Positions 16,851-26,466 of a stretch of 64,000 nt of DNA are shown here, piece after piece. The position numbers and the translations under genes are program-made. The DNA is from Bacillus chungangensis (GTDB lineage: Bacteria; Bacillota; Bacilli; Bacillales; Bacillaceae_C), in NCBI RefSeq assembly GCF_030812995.1, contig NZ_JAUSTT010000019.1:1-64000 (forward strand), given 5' to 3'. The notes beneath the pieces are model-generated. The model had not been told where the DNA came from. It saw nothing but the letters and a program-made list of their open reading frames with translations, and searched no databases. Positions within the stretch are counted from its first letter, which is position 1. Each line of letters starts with the position of its first letter.

Positions 16851-17909
16851 TCAAAAGAAATCCTTTTCTTCTTCTAGTTCCTTTTGCAATAGCAAGATCT
16901 TTTCTTTCGACAAACCTGTACATTCGATGATCGTTTCAATATCCATCTCTTTTTGTAGCATCTTCTTTGTCACTTCTTTTACTCCTTTTTTAACGCCTTC
17001 TTTCTTTCCTTCTTCTTTACCTTTCAAGATTCCTTCTTTGATACCTTCTATCTTCCCTTTTTTAACTCCTTCTTTAATACCTTCCTCACGTTTCATCGCG
17101 ATGTAGTCTTTTATCATTGGGCTTGGTTCCATTTTCATCGGTTGCATGAGTGTGGATACCTCCTTATCTATGAGTGGGTTCATTTGAATTTGAAGCTTTT
17201 CTTTTAAGTCTAATGGGATGTAGAGCAAATAGTCAATGAAGGAAAAGAGTGTGTTGAGATAGCTGCGCTTGTTTTGGCGGAGAATGTGCTTATCTTGGAG
17301 TACGAGTGTGAGGAGTTTGCGTTTAAATTGATAGCGGATGTCCATGTCCTTTTTCGTTTCCAATGCATACTTGCCAGCTAAGATTGCATAAGCGAATTTG
17401 TTATTCATTTGAAGAAGGTTTGTTTCGTCTTGATCGAGGATTTTATAGGTATTGAATTGATACGTAAGTTTAGTTCCATGGAAATTGTAGCAAAAAGCTG
17501 TAGGGTGAAACGAGGGGGTGCCATCTGTTAGAAGTGCAATTGCCACGATTTTCTGTTTATACTTATCAAAGGTGCGATAGAAATATTGAAACATACGCAA
17601 ACCGAAGTGGTCATCTTGTGATTGCTGGATTTCAACGTGAATGAGTATCCATTGATCTTTACCGTTTTTCAACTTTACTTCCATTAGCTTATCCATATGG
17701 CGAGTTCCCTTTTTATCGTGTTTCGGAAACAGCTTCAACAGTTCCTGCTCCAGCGCTTTCGGTTCATAACGCCAGTCGATTTTCTTTGCTAAATCTGGAG
17801 CAAACAAATACATAAAGTCCTCGAACAGCTCGGTAATCACCGTTTTCCACAGATAATCATAATCGATTGTATACTTCTTCTTTTTCTCTTGGACGAGCAT
17901 GGTGAACAT
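16851..17909 (-). CDS. Rpn-family recombination-promoting nuclease/putative transposase
   Basis: The protein is 352 residues from ATG 17909, chosen because AGGAAG lies about 10 bases upstream; a longer frame starts at 17961-17963 without a clear site. The N-terminal half has the PD-(D/E)xK nuclease core of the Rpn/YhgA group (MEVKLKNGKDQWILIHVEIQ, then RMFQYFYRTFDKY). In this family the D and the ExQ-type residues bind the metal. The C-terminus carries a highly charged repeat of EGIKEGVKKGK-type units, probably a coiled helix and a source of length variation. Rpn proteins cut DNA and promote RecA-independent recombination. A decayed paralogue lies at 7620-8150. Confidence 0.8.
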   Translation of the reverse strand: MFTMLVQEKKKKYTIDYDYLWKTVITELFEDFMYLFAPDLAKKIDWRYEPKALEQELLKLFPKHDKKGTRHMDKLMEVKLKNGKDQWILIHVEIQQSQDDHFGLRMFQYFYRTFDKYKQKIVAIALLTDGTPSFHPTAFCYNFHGTKLTYQFNTYKILDQDETNLLQMNNKFAYAILAGKYALETKKDMDIRYQFKRKLLTLVLQDKHILRQNKRSYLNTLFSFIDYLLYIPLDLKEKLQIQMNPLIDKEVSTLMQPMKMEPSPMIKDYIAMKREEGIKEGVKKGKIEGIKEGILKGKEEGKKEGVKKGVKEVTKKMLQKEMDIETIIECTGLSKEKILLLQKELEEEKDFF

Positions 17910-18043
17910 GCGGTTACCACTTCCTTTTCTTTTAATAAATCTCCCATATACACTATTCGACATAATATGAGTTAATCCTTCTATTTTTGTCTATATGTTA
18001 AAAAAGAGTAATGTTTTTCAGGTTTATTCATATGAAAGAAAGA

Positions 18044-18071
18044 TGTGGTCCCCATACTGAGAGACCACATG
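18044..18071 (-). terminator. Terminator of the secreted-protein gene
   Basis: ATGTGGTC (18044-18051) pairs with GACCACAT (18064-18071). On the minus strand CTTTCTTTC follows. It lies 10 bases past the stop of the minus-strand gene. Confidence 0.6.
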
Positions 18072-18081
18072 CTTTATTAGC

Positions 18082-19104
18082 CTAAGCTTTTGTTCCTGCT
18101 TTTTGTTCTTTTCCATTAACTTCTACTTGTTGCCCTTTAAAATGATTCATTTTATAAAATTCTACAGCATAAGGTTCAGTAATTTGATAAATTTCTTCCC
18201 ACTTTTTAACAGCCGCATCGTAGTCTTTTTTCTTCGTTAATTCAACGACTTCTTTATAAAGAGGTTCTAACTTTGCTATATCGTCTTTTTCAACAGAATA
18301 TTTTTTTATATCGTCTTCAAATGAAGCAACTCTTGCTTCTGCATAGTAAGGTTTAAGAGCTTCAAAGAATTCATCCATGTGATTTGCATTACTTTTATTT
18401 TTATCGTGTTTTGCCATCCCTTCTTCATGGAGTTTTTTCAATGCTGCTTTATCTTCATCTGGAATCTGAAGTCCAGTTACTTCTAAAAACTCCTCAAAAG
18501 TTTGTTTGTAGTCAATATCTTTTGTTTTATCCGGTGGGAAGAATTTTTCTGGTTCTGCTTTAGGATATGAAGCAAGAACTTCACTTATTTCATGTTCAAC
18601 TTCAAAATAGCGATTCATTTTTTCTTCGTTTTTGGAATCTGCATCTACATACTTATTCTCACCTATTATTTCAGTGAAGGCGAGTTTTTCTAACTCTTTT
18701 AATTCTTTATGCAAATTTTTGACCTTTGCTAAATCATCATTTGTTATTTCTTTCGGTAATTGTCTTTTATATGCTTCAAAGCTATCAAAAAAGGCCTCGC
18801 TATCTAATACTTTTCCTTTCACAACGATTTCAGCGCCTTCTTTCAATCGCATATCTATAATTTGTTCATCTGTGAAGTCATGTAAACTTACACGATATCG
18901 TTTGCCATCTTCTCCAGTGATGAATAATTCATAATTGGCGTAAGTTAACACTTTTCCTTTTACTTGTTGTTGTTCCAATTGTGTTTCGGACACTTCTTTC
19001 TTAACTGCTTCGGCTGCTCCAGCTTGTATAGGTGCGAAGACTGCCATACCCATCACTAATGCCGACGCAAGCACCATCGGTTTTCTCGCCTGTTTTTTCT
19101 TCAT
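18082..19104 (-). CDS. Secreted charged helical protein, unknown function
   Basis: The 340-residue protein opens with a typical Sec signal peptide (KKKQARKP, then a hydrophobic core and APIQAGAAEA, cleavage near residue 31). The mature part has an OB-like opening (GKVLTYANYELFITGEDGK, then KGKVLDSEAF) and two long helical, Glu/Lys-rich segments that look related to each other (FEEFLEVTG... and YKEVVELTKKKD...). No cysteines, SLH domain or sortase motif is seen, so it should be released. The family is not recognised. AGAGG lies 9 bases before the ATG. It is monocistronic. Confidence 0.65.
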   Translation of the reverse strand: MKKKQARKPMVLASALVMGMAVFAPIQAGAAEAVKKEVSETQLEQQQVKGKVLTYANYELFITGEDGKRYRVSLHDFTDEQIIDMRLKEGAEIVVKGKVLDSEAFFDSFEAYKRQLPKEITNDDLAKVKNLHKELKELEKLAFTEIIGENKYVDADSKNEEKMNRYFEVEHEISEVLASYPKAEPEKFFPPDKTKDIDYKQTFEEFLEVTGLQIPDEDKAALKKLHEEGMAKHDKNKSNANHMDEFFEALKPYYAEARVASFEDDIKKYSVEKDDIAKLEPLYKEVVELTKKKDYDAAVKKWEEIYQITEPYAVEFYKMNHFKGQQVEVNGKEQKAGTKA

Positions 19105-19182
19105 TAGGTATACCTCTTTTCACGTATATTTTTGATCATTCTGATAAAACGACCTATCTTCTACAACTTTTCACTGTCATTC

Positions 19183-19344
19183 TCAATCTTTGTTAACGCT
19201 GAAGGAGAATGACAATCTGTTTTGTCTACCTTTTTTTGCTGCTTCTTCTTTTGTCTTCATGCTTTCCATTCTAAATGGTAGTGCACGGGAAAACTCCAAG
19301 TATGGATCAAACATTTCATAAAAATGCGTCCTACTTATTAGCAC
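19183..19344 (-). pseudogene. Short coding-like remnant
   Basis: A 53-codon minus-strand frame contains FYEMFDPYLEFSRALPFRM and MKTKEEAAKKGRQN, which read like protein. No ribosome binding site or good start exists, and stops border it upstream. The family is not recognised. A 10-bp inverted repeat (TGTCATTCTC with GAGAATGACA, 19175-19214) overlaps its end. Confidence 0.3.
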
Positions 19345-20296
19345 CTTTCATTTGTTCCACTAAGAGGAGATGAAATAAAGAGTGAACGAAAAGTACATGA
19401 TGAGATGAAAAGATGATTATCAATAGAAATGGAAAAAGAATAAATCTTGTAGGATGTTCTACACTAGTCATAGAAATACAATCCTATTTGGGTTCATCAG
19501 AACGTAGAAAACTTCTTCTTGCCGCAATAAAGGTCAAATCCATCAAAATAGACTTTCCCTTCAAGAGTTAATCTTCCACATCCCAATTCACCTATAATGC
19601 TGAGACGAATTTTCCTTTCTTAATGACGGAATTCACTTCTTTCTATGCGCGAATCATGGTTTCACCCACTAAAATTTTTCTTGGTAAGGTTTGTTTCCAT
19701 CATCGTCCACTCTCTTCTCCTCTTAGTACTACTAATGTAACAAGCAATTATTTAAAAGTAATGGAGTAAATATGCAGATGTTGTGCAGATCATATTACTT
19801 CATAAAAATAGGTATTTAGACCTACTATGTCATTAATACTTTTTCCGTTGATCTGCTGGTTCCCTCAAATAAATAGGAATGTTTTCTTGCATTTTCCTAC
19901 TCTATCATTAGCACTGTAATAATATAGTTAGGATGCAAGCCATGATACGAGTATATCTTCGTGCATTGCAATCAAATTTCTTTTTGATAGCTACACAAAT
20001 TTTACCCCAAGAATCACTAAACGAAGCTCGTGATGCCGTTAAAAATCTTGATTCCTGCACCTCATCACTCAAGCCAACAAATTATAAACAAGCCAAATTG
20101 TATCTATATGTTGTGTATGGGGAAAGGAATTTTTATAAGTAGATCATTTGATGATTCGAAGAAAATGGTAGGAAAGCTTATCAAGTTTATTAGTTACCTA
20201 TAATATTAAAAGATTAAAATAATTTACATTGACAAAAGCAATATTATCTATGTATTCGTTTTTAAAATATTTATTTTTATAGTTAATCGTTTTATT
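19345..20296. other. Intergenic stretch without a recognisable gene
   Basis: A 69-codon plus-strand frame at 19933-20142 is the longest frame, but it has no binding site and no family resemblance. Otherwise the stretch shows only short broken frames. Confidence 0.4.
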
Positions 20297-20513
20297 TCAA
20301 TCTATTGATAAGTCCTTTAGGTCAATTGGTATTTCACGTAACACTACTTTCCTTATGATTTCATGATGATCTTCAAAACCTTCTTCTTTCAAATCACGAT
20401 AGAGATCCTCAAGATGAGATAAAAACTTTGCTTTTTTTCTATAAAATGACGATCCTTGGTCTGAGGTAACTATCAGTGAAAAGATTTAATTTTTCTAACA
20501 TAACATTATCCAT
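20297..20513 (-). pseudogene. Frameshifted small protein gene
   Basis: The minus strand starts near 20513 (AAAGGA just upstream) with LEKLNLFTDSYLRPR, meets a stop, and continues in another frame as RKKAKFLSHLEDLYRDLKEE and on to VLREIPIDLKDLSID with a stop at 20297. One frameshift near 20440 would join the parts into a protein of about 72 residues. The helical middle recalls HAAS/DUF1700-type small proteins that often precede membrane proteins, but that is a loose resemblance. Confidence 0.4.
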
Positions 20514-20527
20514 CCTTTGAATTTATT

Positions 20528-20562
20528 GAGGCTGCGAGTGTAATCTTTATCACAGCCTCTTG
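20528..20562 (-). terminator. Terminator of the first ABC transporter operon
   Basis: GAGGCTG and CAGCCTC flank a long loop with weak inner pairing. It is located about 25 bases after the permease stop on the minus strand. Confidence 0.45.
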
Positions 20563-20585
20563 ATTTGAAACTTCAAACGATATTT

Positions 20586-21335
20586 TTAACTTCTTGCCAT
20601 CTTCATATAACGTCTATAGCCAACCAAAGAGAGGGCAAATCCTAAAATTGAATAGCCAATCAAAATAAGGACAACGATCCCTAAGTTTTCTCCTCCTGGC
20701 AGTGTTGAAACGAATTGTAATAATCCTTGATGAGCCCAGTATTGCGGCAAAATAATCCCAATCGTTTGGAGATAACCAGGAAGTTGATCAAAAGGAGTCC
20801 ATAAACCGCATGTGACAGCTGCTACAAGAGCGATCATATTCGACATGACTAGTCCTGTATTTTCCGTTTTCGCATATAGAGCGATTGCCACACCCCATGA
20901 GGTAAGCCAAATAGAAATGAATAAAGTGACTGTTAGATAAGAAGCGTAATGAGTAATTTGAATATCATACAGATAGACCCCAATTACTGTCAGTAACAGT
21001 ATTTGTGATGCAATGATAATAAAAAAAGGAATACATTTGCCAAGAAAAAAGTGATAATTCTTTAGCGGGGTACTGGCTAGTCTAGCGACCATCCCTTTTT
21101 CCCGGTCTTTCACAAAGCTTATCACGATTGAAATAATAATAAAGGTAGAAAAGACTATGCTCATGCCTGTGATCAATTGTGAGGCTACAAGTGTTTTATG
21201 AGCACTATCTCTTGAAAATAACTCAACCATGAAAGTAATCGTAACGATTGGCAACAGTAGGGTCCAAAATAATAAAGATTTATCTTTTATTTGCTTTTTT
21301 GCTTCTATTTTAGTCAACGGCCACATAGTAGTCAC
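20586..21335 (-). CDS. ABC-2 type transporter permease
   Basis: A 249-residue membrane subunit of the ABC-2 family with six hydrophobic segments. Recognisable blocks are SFVKDREKGMVARLASTPL after the second helix and GLWTPFDQLPGYLQTIGIILPQYW near residue 180, the usual ABC2 signature region. It overlaps the ATPase gene by 4 bases, so the two are translationally coupled and form one exporter. Drug, peptide or lipid export are all possible for this class; nothing in the sequence decides between them. It is the last gene of a four-gene operon. Confidence 0.88.
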   Translation of the reverse strand: MTTMWPLTKIEAKKQIKDKSLLFWTLLLPIVTITFMVELFSRDSAHKTLVASQLITGMSIVFSTFIIISIVISFVKDREKGMVARLASTPLKNYHFFLGKCIPFFIIIASQILLLTVIGVYLYDIQITHYASYLTVTLFISIWLTSWGVAIALYAKTENTGLVMSNMIALVAAVTCGLWTPFDQLPGYLQTIGIILPQYWAHQGLLQFVSTLPGGENLGIVVLILIGYSILGFALSLVGYRRYMKMARS

Positions 21336-22234
21336 TCCCCTTTTTCATTTTGATCTCGCAAATCAGTACCAGTTAGTTGAAAAAATACATCCTCTAATCG
21401 CGGCTTAAAGAGTGATAGTTGTTCTGGGATAACATGATGATCTCTGCTTAATTGAACAAGTTCAGTAATCGTTGTTAACGGATCGTTGCTTTGAATAATA
21501 GCGCCTGTCTTATATGGAGTGAACGCAAATTTTCCATTTGCTAATAATTGAGTTGAATCCTCTGCTTCAAAATACACCGCGGTATTCGCATAACGATTTA
21601 CAAGTGCTTTGATTTCTCCTTCTTCAACAATATTGCCTTTGTCGATGAACGCAACGTAATCGCACAAATTTTCAATCTCTTCCATGTAATGACTTACATA
21701 AACAATCGTTTTTCCTTGCTGTTTTAACTTGTTGACAATATTAAAAATATACCGTCGAGACTGCGGGTCAACTCCTACGGTTGGTTCGTCTAAAATGATT
21801 AATTCAGGATCATGCATCAGTGCACAGCCAATATTCAATCGGCGCTTCATCCCCCCTGAAAAACTTTCCACAATATGATCGGCCCTCTCTAACAAACCAA
21901 TGTCTTTCAAGATTTGTTCTGCTTTTTTCTTTAAAGTGCTCCCTTTCAATCTATGAATCTGACCAAAAAACTCCAAATTTGTTCTGGCAGTTAATTTCTC
22001 TTCTAAACTAATGTCCTGGGGGACATAGCCTAACGTTCCTTTCGCACCACCAACGTATTTGATCCTGCCTTCATAGGATCTAATAATTTTCGAGATAATT
22101 TTTATCAGAGTAGATTTTCCGGAACCGTTAGGACCGATTAATCCGTAACACGTCCCCTTAGGAATAGTAAGCAATACATTGTTTAATGCATTGATTGTTC
22201 CATAGGATTTGCTTACTTGCTCAATCTGCAACAT
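21332..22234 (-). CDS. ABC transporter ATP-binding protein
   Basis: The 300-residue ATPase shows Walker A GPNGSGKST, a Q-loop glutamine in YVPQD, the signature SFSGGMKRR, Walker B LIILDEPT and the switch histidine in YVSHYMEE. The C-terminal 85 residues form the extension typical of DrrA/CcmA-type exporters. AAAGGAAGAG lies before the ATG. It pairs with the adjacent ABC-2 permease. The preceding genes encode a winged-helix regulator and a small membrane protein, so the operon seems self-contained for sensing and export. Confidence 0.92.
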   Translation of the reverse strand: MLQIEQVSKSYGTINALNNVLLTIPKGTCYGLIGPNGSGKSTLIKIISKIIRSYEGRIKYVGGAKGTLGYVPQDISLEEKLTARTNLEFFGQIHRLKGSTLKKKAEQILKDIGLLERADHIVESFSGGMKRRLNIGCALMHDPELIILDEPTVGVDPQSRRYIFNIVNKLKQQGKTIVYVSHYMEEIENLCDYVAFIDKGNIVEEGEIKALVNRYANTAVYFEAEDSTQLLANGKFAFTPYKTGAIIQSNDPLTTITELVQLSRDHHVIPEQLSLFKPRLEDVFFQLTGTDLRDQNEKGE

Positions 22235-22250
22235 ACTGACTCTTCCTTTC

Positions 22251-22553
22251 TCACTCGTTGTTTTTTAAAATTGCTTCAATCGTTTTGATATAGTTTTTAT
22301 AAGCTTGAGCGCCAAGATCAGTAACCTGTACAATCGTTTTCGGTTTTTTTGCTACAAATTTTTTAGTAACTTGAATGTATGCTGCTTCCTCTAACTTCTT
22401 TAAATGAGAGCCTAGGTTCCCGTCCGTAATCCCTAATGACTTCTTTAATAGCGTGAAATCACAACTTTCGTATGTCATGAGTAAACTCATAATCCCTAAA
22501 CGAACCTTTGCATGAATTAAATCATCTAACTCGTTGATATTACTCATTTCCAT
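22251..22553 (-). CDS. Winged-helix transcriptional regulator
   Basis: A 100-residue protein made almost only of one winged helix (about residues 10-85: RLGIMSLLMTYESCDFTLLK, then GITDGNLGSHLKKLEEAAYI, then a wing with KFVAKKPKTIVQVT). This matches the small ArsR/MarR-like group (HTH_34 type) that commonly lies beside ABC-2 transporters and membrane proteins. Its start overlaps the end of the upstream membrane-protein gene by 14 bases. It probably controls this operon; ligand and operator are unknown. Confidence 0.8.
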   Translation of the reverse strand: MEMSNINELDDLIHAKVRLGIMSLLMTYESCDFTLLKKSLGITDGNLGSHLKKLEEAAYIQVTKKFVAKKPKTIVQVTDLGAQAYKNYIKTIEAILKNNE

Positions 22554-23133
22554 GCCCTTTTCGTTTCAAAATCAGTCCAGTCAACACCAAACTTCCACCG
22601 CCAATGACGGCAAAAATAATATTCATGACATTAGGGAAAAAGAAGAAAGTAATCATTCCAAGAATACTAAGCCAAACACCCATGAAGAAAATTTCTTTCG
22701 TTAATACAATGCCTAACAAAAGGTACATTATTGAAACGAGTAAAACAATGTAAAACAATATATTTTCAAACGTATATGGCAAGAGGCCGGAATAGATAAG
22801 AAAAAGAAATACCGCTAATATGACAAACAATGCTATCGAGGTATATCGCAACTGGGTTCTTAGAAATAACGGAAGCGGATCTGTTTTATCTTGCTTAAAA
22901 TATATCGTTAATGTAATAGCCCAGCCAATCATCCCCAAAGTGAACCAAGAAACGCCAATCGTGAAAGAACTCAAAGAAAACGATGACATCGGGTAAGCAA
23001 TCATCGAAATAATCCCCCAGACGATAAAATAAACGCTGGATTGCTTACAATACTCGGTTTTGTAATTCGTAAGGGTTTTAATGTGAGAAAGATTTTCTAA
23101 AATTTCTGATCTGGTATATTTCTGTTCCGACAT
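22540..23133 (-). CDS. Membrane protein of unknown function (operon leader)
   Basis: The 197-residue protein has a soluble N-terminus (about 35 residues, SEILENLSHIKTLTNYKTEY) and six hydrophobic segments. Short N-terminal helical domains of this sort occur in membrane proteins next to ABC-2 exporters with an adjoining winged-helix gene. The ATG follows AAGGAGATATG-type spacing. It is the first gene of a four-gene operon (membrane protein, regulator, ATPase, permease) with overlaps throughout. It might act as sensor or accessory subunit; this is inferred from position only. Confidence 0.65.
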   Translation of the reverse strand: MSEQKYTRSEILENLSHIKTLTNYKTEYCKQSSVYFIVWGIISMIAYPMSSFSLSSFTIGVSWFTLGMIGWAITLTIYFKQDKTDPLPLFLRTQLRYTSIALFVILAVFLFLIYSGLLPYTFENILFYIVLLVSIMYLLLGIVLTKEIFFMGVWLSILGMITFFFFPNVMNIIFAVIGGGSLVLTGLILKRKGHGNE

Positions 23134-23740
23134 ATCATATCTCCTTTTTCACAAAGTACTCTGCAAAACAAAGTATATATTATTTCCATATCTTTGTAAA
23201 GTGATCTTTCCACATTATTTTATTTCTATATAAAAAAGGGCATTAGTTCCTCTCTTTTCGCTTTTGAGGGTGTTATCATTCGGTTGTTTCGTTATCCAGG
23301 GCTTTATATACATTTTAACAAATTAGCTTGCGGTTAAAGCCATTGTTCCATTAATTGATGGTGGATGCCAACAAGAGAATAGTAGATTTGGAATACGTGA
23401 TCTTGGCGAATCCACCGCCCTGTAGTAGTCCACAGTACCGATATCCATTCGTTCAACATATACTAACTCTTACTCCTGTATTGAGTAGGAAATTTACAAG
23501 CAAGCAATTTCGCTGAGAAGTGATTCAATTGTGTTTCAAGCAAATAATAATCAATCGACTTCAACATCAAAAAATGCAGTTAAAACAGTTTACTACCAGA
23601 CATAACATTCATTCAATCCCGTTTTAATTTGATTAAAAATTTGATTAACTAGTTGTTAGAAACTTATTCTTTTCTTTTAAGCAGTTAATTTATTATGGGA
23701 TGGACGGAATAAAAGTCTGAGGCGATTCAGAAATATACGA
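23134..23740. other. Intergenic stretch with no clear gene
   Basis: Short coding-like words occur on the minus strand around 23340-23440, without start, binding site or a continuous frame. It may hold decayed mobile DNA. The first part presumably has the promoter for the 22540-23133 gene. Confidence 0.35.
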
Positions 23741-23744
23741 TAGA

Positions 23745-23905
23745 ATTGCAAAGGGAAGCCCCTAGAAATAAATCCAAGGGCTTTTTTAGAAGGATGTTGA
23801 TCATTTATCCATAAGGTTGTTGCTTATTATCTACTTTAACATTACCACTATCATCGATAGATACGAGAACCGGAATCTTAGTGTATTTGTTGTCCTTTAC
23901 TTTAA
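23745..23905 (-). repeat. Direct repeat R1 (gene 3' end plus terminator)
   Basis: About 160 bases resemble 28085-28265 at roughly 85 percent by eye. Both copies hold a terminator hairpin (here AAGCCC with GGGCTTTTTT, 23755-23786) and the 3' end of a minus-strand gene. The bases just left (23697-23745, GGGATGG...GAATAAAAGT...GATTCAG) also resemble 34110-34160 beside the S-layer gene. Confidence 0.75.
23805..23905 (-). pseudogene. 3' fragment of a gene duplicated at 28165-28305
   Basis: The minus strand reads KIPVLVSIDDSGNVKVDNKQ and stops at 23805, in parallel with KIPVVVSIDHSGNVKVDKK at the other copy. Here the open frame ends a few codons further. The 5' part is missing next to the ABC permease gene. 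The family is not recognised; beta-rich composition fits the end of an extracellular protein. Confidence 0.5.
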
Positions 23906-23946
23906 CATGTAGAAGTAGGAGAATTCTTTTCGAAAACCTAGTTTAT

Positions 23947-26466
23947 CTATACATTTAAATCCTTTGTAGTGTCTTTATTTATCTTTATCTTTCTTTTATG
24001 TCTATTTAAGATAATATTTCCGATTACCATCAAGCCGAGTGTTGAAATAAGTAAAACGGTACTTCCAGTCATCATGTGAATTTTTGGATTATCTAGTAAA
24101 GTTGAGACTTCGCCGTTGATGATTTTGGCGACATTAAAATAGACGAAAGGTGACAAATGTGCCATCTGAGGCAGCGTTTGTGTGCTTAATGCATATCCCG
24201 AAATGGCAAGAAGGCTGACAAACGTAAATAAACTGAATTGATTTTTTATCAATAAAGAACAAAAAATTGTTAGTGTAAGCAAAAACATGAGTACGATTAG
24301 AAATAAGACAATACTTTGGACTAAATACTCTCCTATTGGGATAAAGTGAAAACCCATTCCTTGAGAGTAATTTCCTGTGTAATTTAATGAATTGGCCAAA
24401 CTAGCGCTATCATATATCAAAATTGGATACAGCCAATCTCCGAATCGATCAAAGATCGTTCCCATTAAAAGTACAATAGAGAAAATCCCGATACTGCTCA
24501 GTAATGCTGCTGTTAACGAAGCAAGCCATTTCCCATTAAAGATATGGCTCAATGAAAGAGGTTGTGTCATTAAAAAATGGAGTGTTCGGTTCTTTCCCCT
24601 TTCCGTGGCCAAACCCCCTCCTAATAATAGAAAGAATAGTATCATTGGCACAAAAAAGAAATACTGATCCATATAGAGATAAAGTGAGAAAAGTCCGCTG
24701 CTATCCACTTTTCGATTCGCTTCTTCCCATTCTTTTTGTAAATAAGCTTGATTTTCTCCCCAGTAATGAAAGATCGTTGGAACAAATTCTCCAGGAAATA
24801 CAGGTTGAATATGATGCTCCATCAGCCACTTTTTTTCTGCCAAACTGGCGTCTATCGATAGTTTCCCTATTTCGTCCGGCGAATTATTTAAATAGTAACC
24901 AGTATCAAATTCTTTGTTGGAAAATTGATTTGCAAAAAGTTGATACTTATATAAAGGAATCCAATCTCCCTTTTCGTAAGCAGAAACGGCAGCTTTATTT
25001 TTAGATACCTGTTCTTTAGCAACAGCCAATGCTTTTTCATAACCTACAACTATCACATCATCTTCGTCTTTTAAAGATGCAATCACTTGTTCAAAAAGTG
25101 TAACTAGCTTTTCTTCTAGCGGTTCTTTTAGCTTATCAAAATAAGCAGCTTCTTTTTCCTTTGCCTCCTGATAAATGAAAAAATATCCAATCGCAATAAA
25201 TAATACGAGAAGGATGTGCACTTGTTTTAAAAGCCTTTTCCGTTGCATTTTCCGCCATTCAAACATACTAAACTTCCACAATATTGAGCGCTTTTTTTGT
25301 ATCCCCCCACGTTGAAAAGCTTTATTAACATCATTCGCATGAAATAAACTTCTCTCTTTCTCAGGAAGAATAACTGCTAAAGCTAGTAGAATGAGACTCG
25401 AAACGAAGGCCGAGAGAAGATATAGCAAAGCAGAACATAGTGATGTTTCTCCTATCATCTGTGACAAGCGAAAATATTGAAATGGATTATAAGGGATTTG
25501 TAAATTTGGATACATACTTGTCACGATAAACCCGAGAAAAATTGTCGAGCTAATCAGCATTAAAACACGAAAAGAATTTTTTAGCCATGCGCTGAACAAT
25601 AAAATGAGACTAAAAGTAAAAGTACTTGCACAGATAAACAATATGGCTCCCCCCATTAAATAATGAAAGGTGGAAATGAGGATAAAGGTATCTCCTGATT
25701 CGATTATTTGGGGATACTGAAGATTTATGCCGTATTCACCAAAAAGGAAGGGAATAAACAACCCTAGGCAGATAACCATGATAAAAAATACAAAAAGCGT
25801 CATCAGCAAGCTCGCATATTTTCCTGCAAACAGTTGCCATTTAGGAATAGGTTGCGTATTCAATGTAAGCCATGTTCGCTGTTCCTTTTCTGCTGTAATA
25901 GTAGTACCAAAGAAAAGCAAGAAAATCAAAATACTTAAAACACTAAAGTGTATATTTGTACTATCTTTTAAAAATAAGGCAGGAGATAATGGATACTCTT
26001 CATCTTCGTAAGGCAAGTTGTATGCTCGAAGCCAAGCATTTTTCGCGATTGCTTTTTCTCTTTCAACCCCCTGCAATAGTTGAAATTCGCCGCCATATCG
26101 CTCAAACTGCTGTAAATGGGTCAAAAAATCTTTTTCATAAGCGGGGATCTTGCTCCATTCTTGGTGATTGATCGCAACTTTCCAATATACCAATGCAGTT
26201 CCCATATCTTGTACGTGTTCAAATTGTTTTGCTTGTAAGTCGTCTTCAAAACCATTTTCTCCTCTGACCGATTCAAGGTCTTCTTTTACACGATTTACTT
26301 CACGTAATAACGGTTCCATTTTCGCTGTAGCGCGTTCTGACATAAGAGATTGTTGAGAAAGATTTTGATAGAAGATGCCACATGTACATAAGAGAACGAT
26401 GATGAACAACCAAAGAAGTTTTTTCTGACGCCATACCTTTTTCATTTCAAATAGGAGCAATTTCAT
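23947..26466 (-). CDS. Large ABC-2 type permease (two membrane halves)
   Basis: The 839-residue protein contains two related membrane halves. Each begins with a single helix after a basic start (MKLLLFEMKKVWRQKKLLWLF and KFSMFEWRKMQRKRLLKQVH), then a long extracytoplasmic helical domain of about 150 residues, then a bundle of five or six helices beginning GTTITAEKEQRTWLTLNTQP or GGGLATERGKNRTLHFLMTQ. This is a fused dimer-like ABC-2 permease as found in Firmicutes peptide and bacteriocin-resistance exporters. It overlaps the ATPase gene by 4 bases. The substrate is unknown. Confidence 0.8.
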   Translation of the reverse strand: MKLLLFEMKKVWRQKKLLWLFIIVLLCTCGIFYQNLSQQSLMSERATAKMEPLLREVNRVKEDLESVRGENGFEDDLQAKQFEHVQDMGTALVYWKVAINHQEWSKIPAYEKDFLTHLQQFERYGGEFQLLQGVEREKAIAKNAWLRAYNLPYEDEEYPLSPALFLKDSTNIHFSVLSILIFLLFFGTTITAEKEQRTWLTLNTQPIPKWQLFAGKYASLLMTLFVFFIMVICLGLFIPFLFGEYGINLQYPQIIESGDTFILISTFHYLMGGAILFICASTFTFSLILLFSAWLKNSFRVLMLISSTIFLGFIVTSMYPNLQIPYNPFQYFRLSQMIGETSLCSALLYLLSAFVSSLILLALAVILPEKERSLFHANDVNKAFQRGGIQKKRSILWKFSMFEWRKMQRKRLLKQVHILLVLFIAIGYFFIYQEAKEKEAAYFDKLKEPLEEKLVTLFEQVIASLKDEDDVIVVGYEKALAVAKEQVSKNKAAVSAYEKGDWIPLYKYQLFANQFSNKEFDTGYYLNNSPDEIGKLSIDASLAEKKWLMEHHIQPVFPGEFVPTIFHYWGENQAYLQKEWEEANRKVDSSGLFSLYLYMDQYFFFVPMILFFLLLGGGLATERGKNRTLHFLMTQPLSLSHIFNGKWLASLTAALLSSIGIFSIVLLMGTIFDRFGDWLYPILIYDSASLANSLNYTGNYSQGMGFHFIPIGEYLVQSIVLFLIVLMFLLTLTIFCSLLIKNQFSLFTFVSLLAISGYALSTQTLPQMAHLSPFVYFNVAKIINGEVSTLLDNPKIHMMTGSTVLLISTLGLMVIGNIILNRHKRKIKINKDTTKDLNV

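Noticed and set aside
16980-17110. Short tandem units in the Rpn gene considered as a CRISPR or minisatellite array
   Set aside because: They encode the EGxKEGxKKG protein repeat and lack spacers of constant length.
19933-20142. 69-codon plus-strand frame
   Set aside because: No binding site and no family resemblance; kept only as part of the gap description.
23340-23440. Transposase-like words on the minus strand
   Set aside because: The matches are too short and in mixed frames to assign a family.
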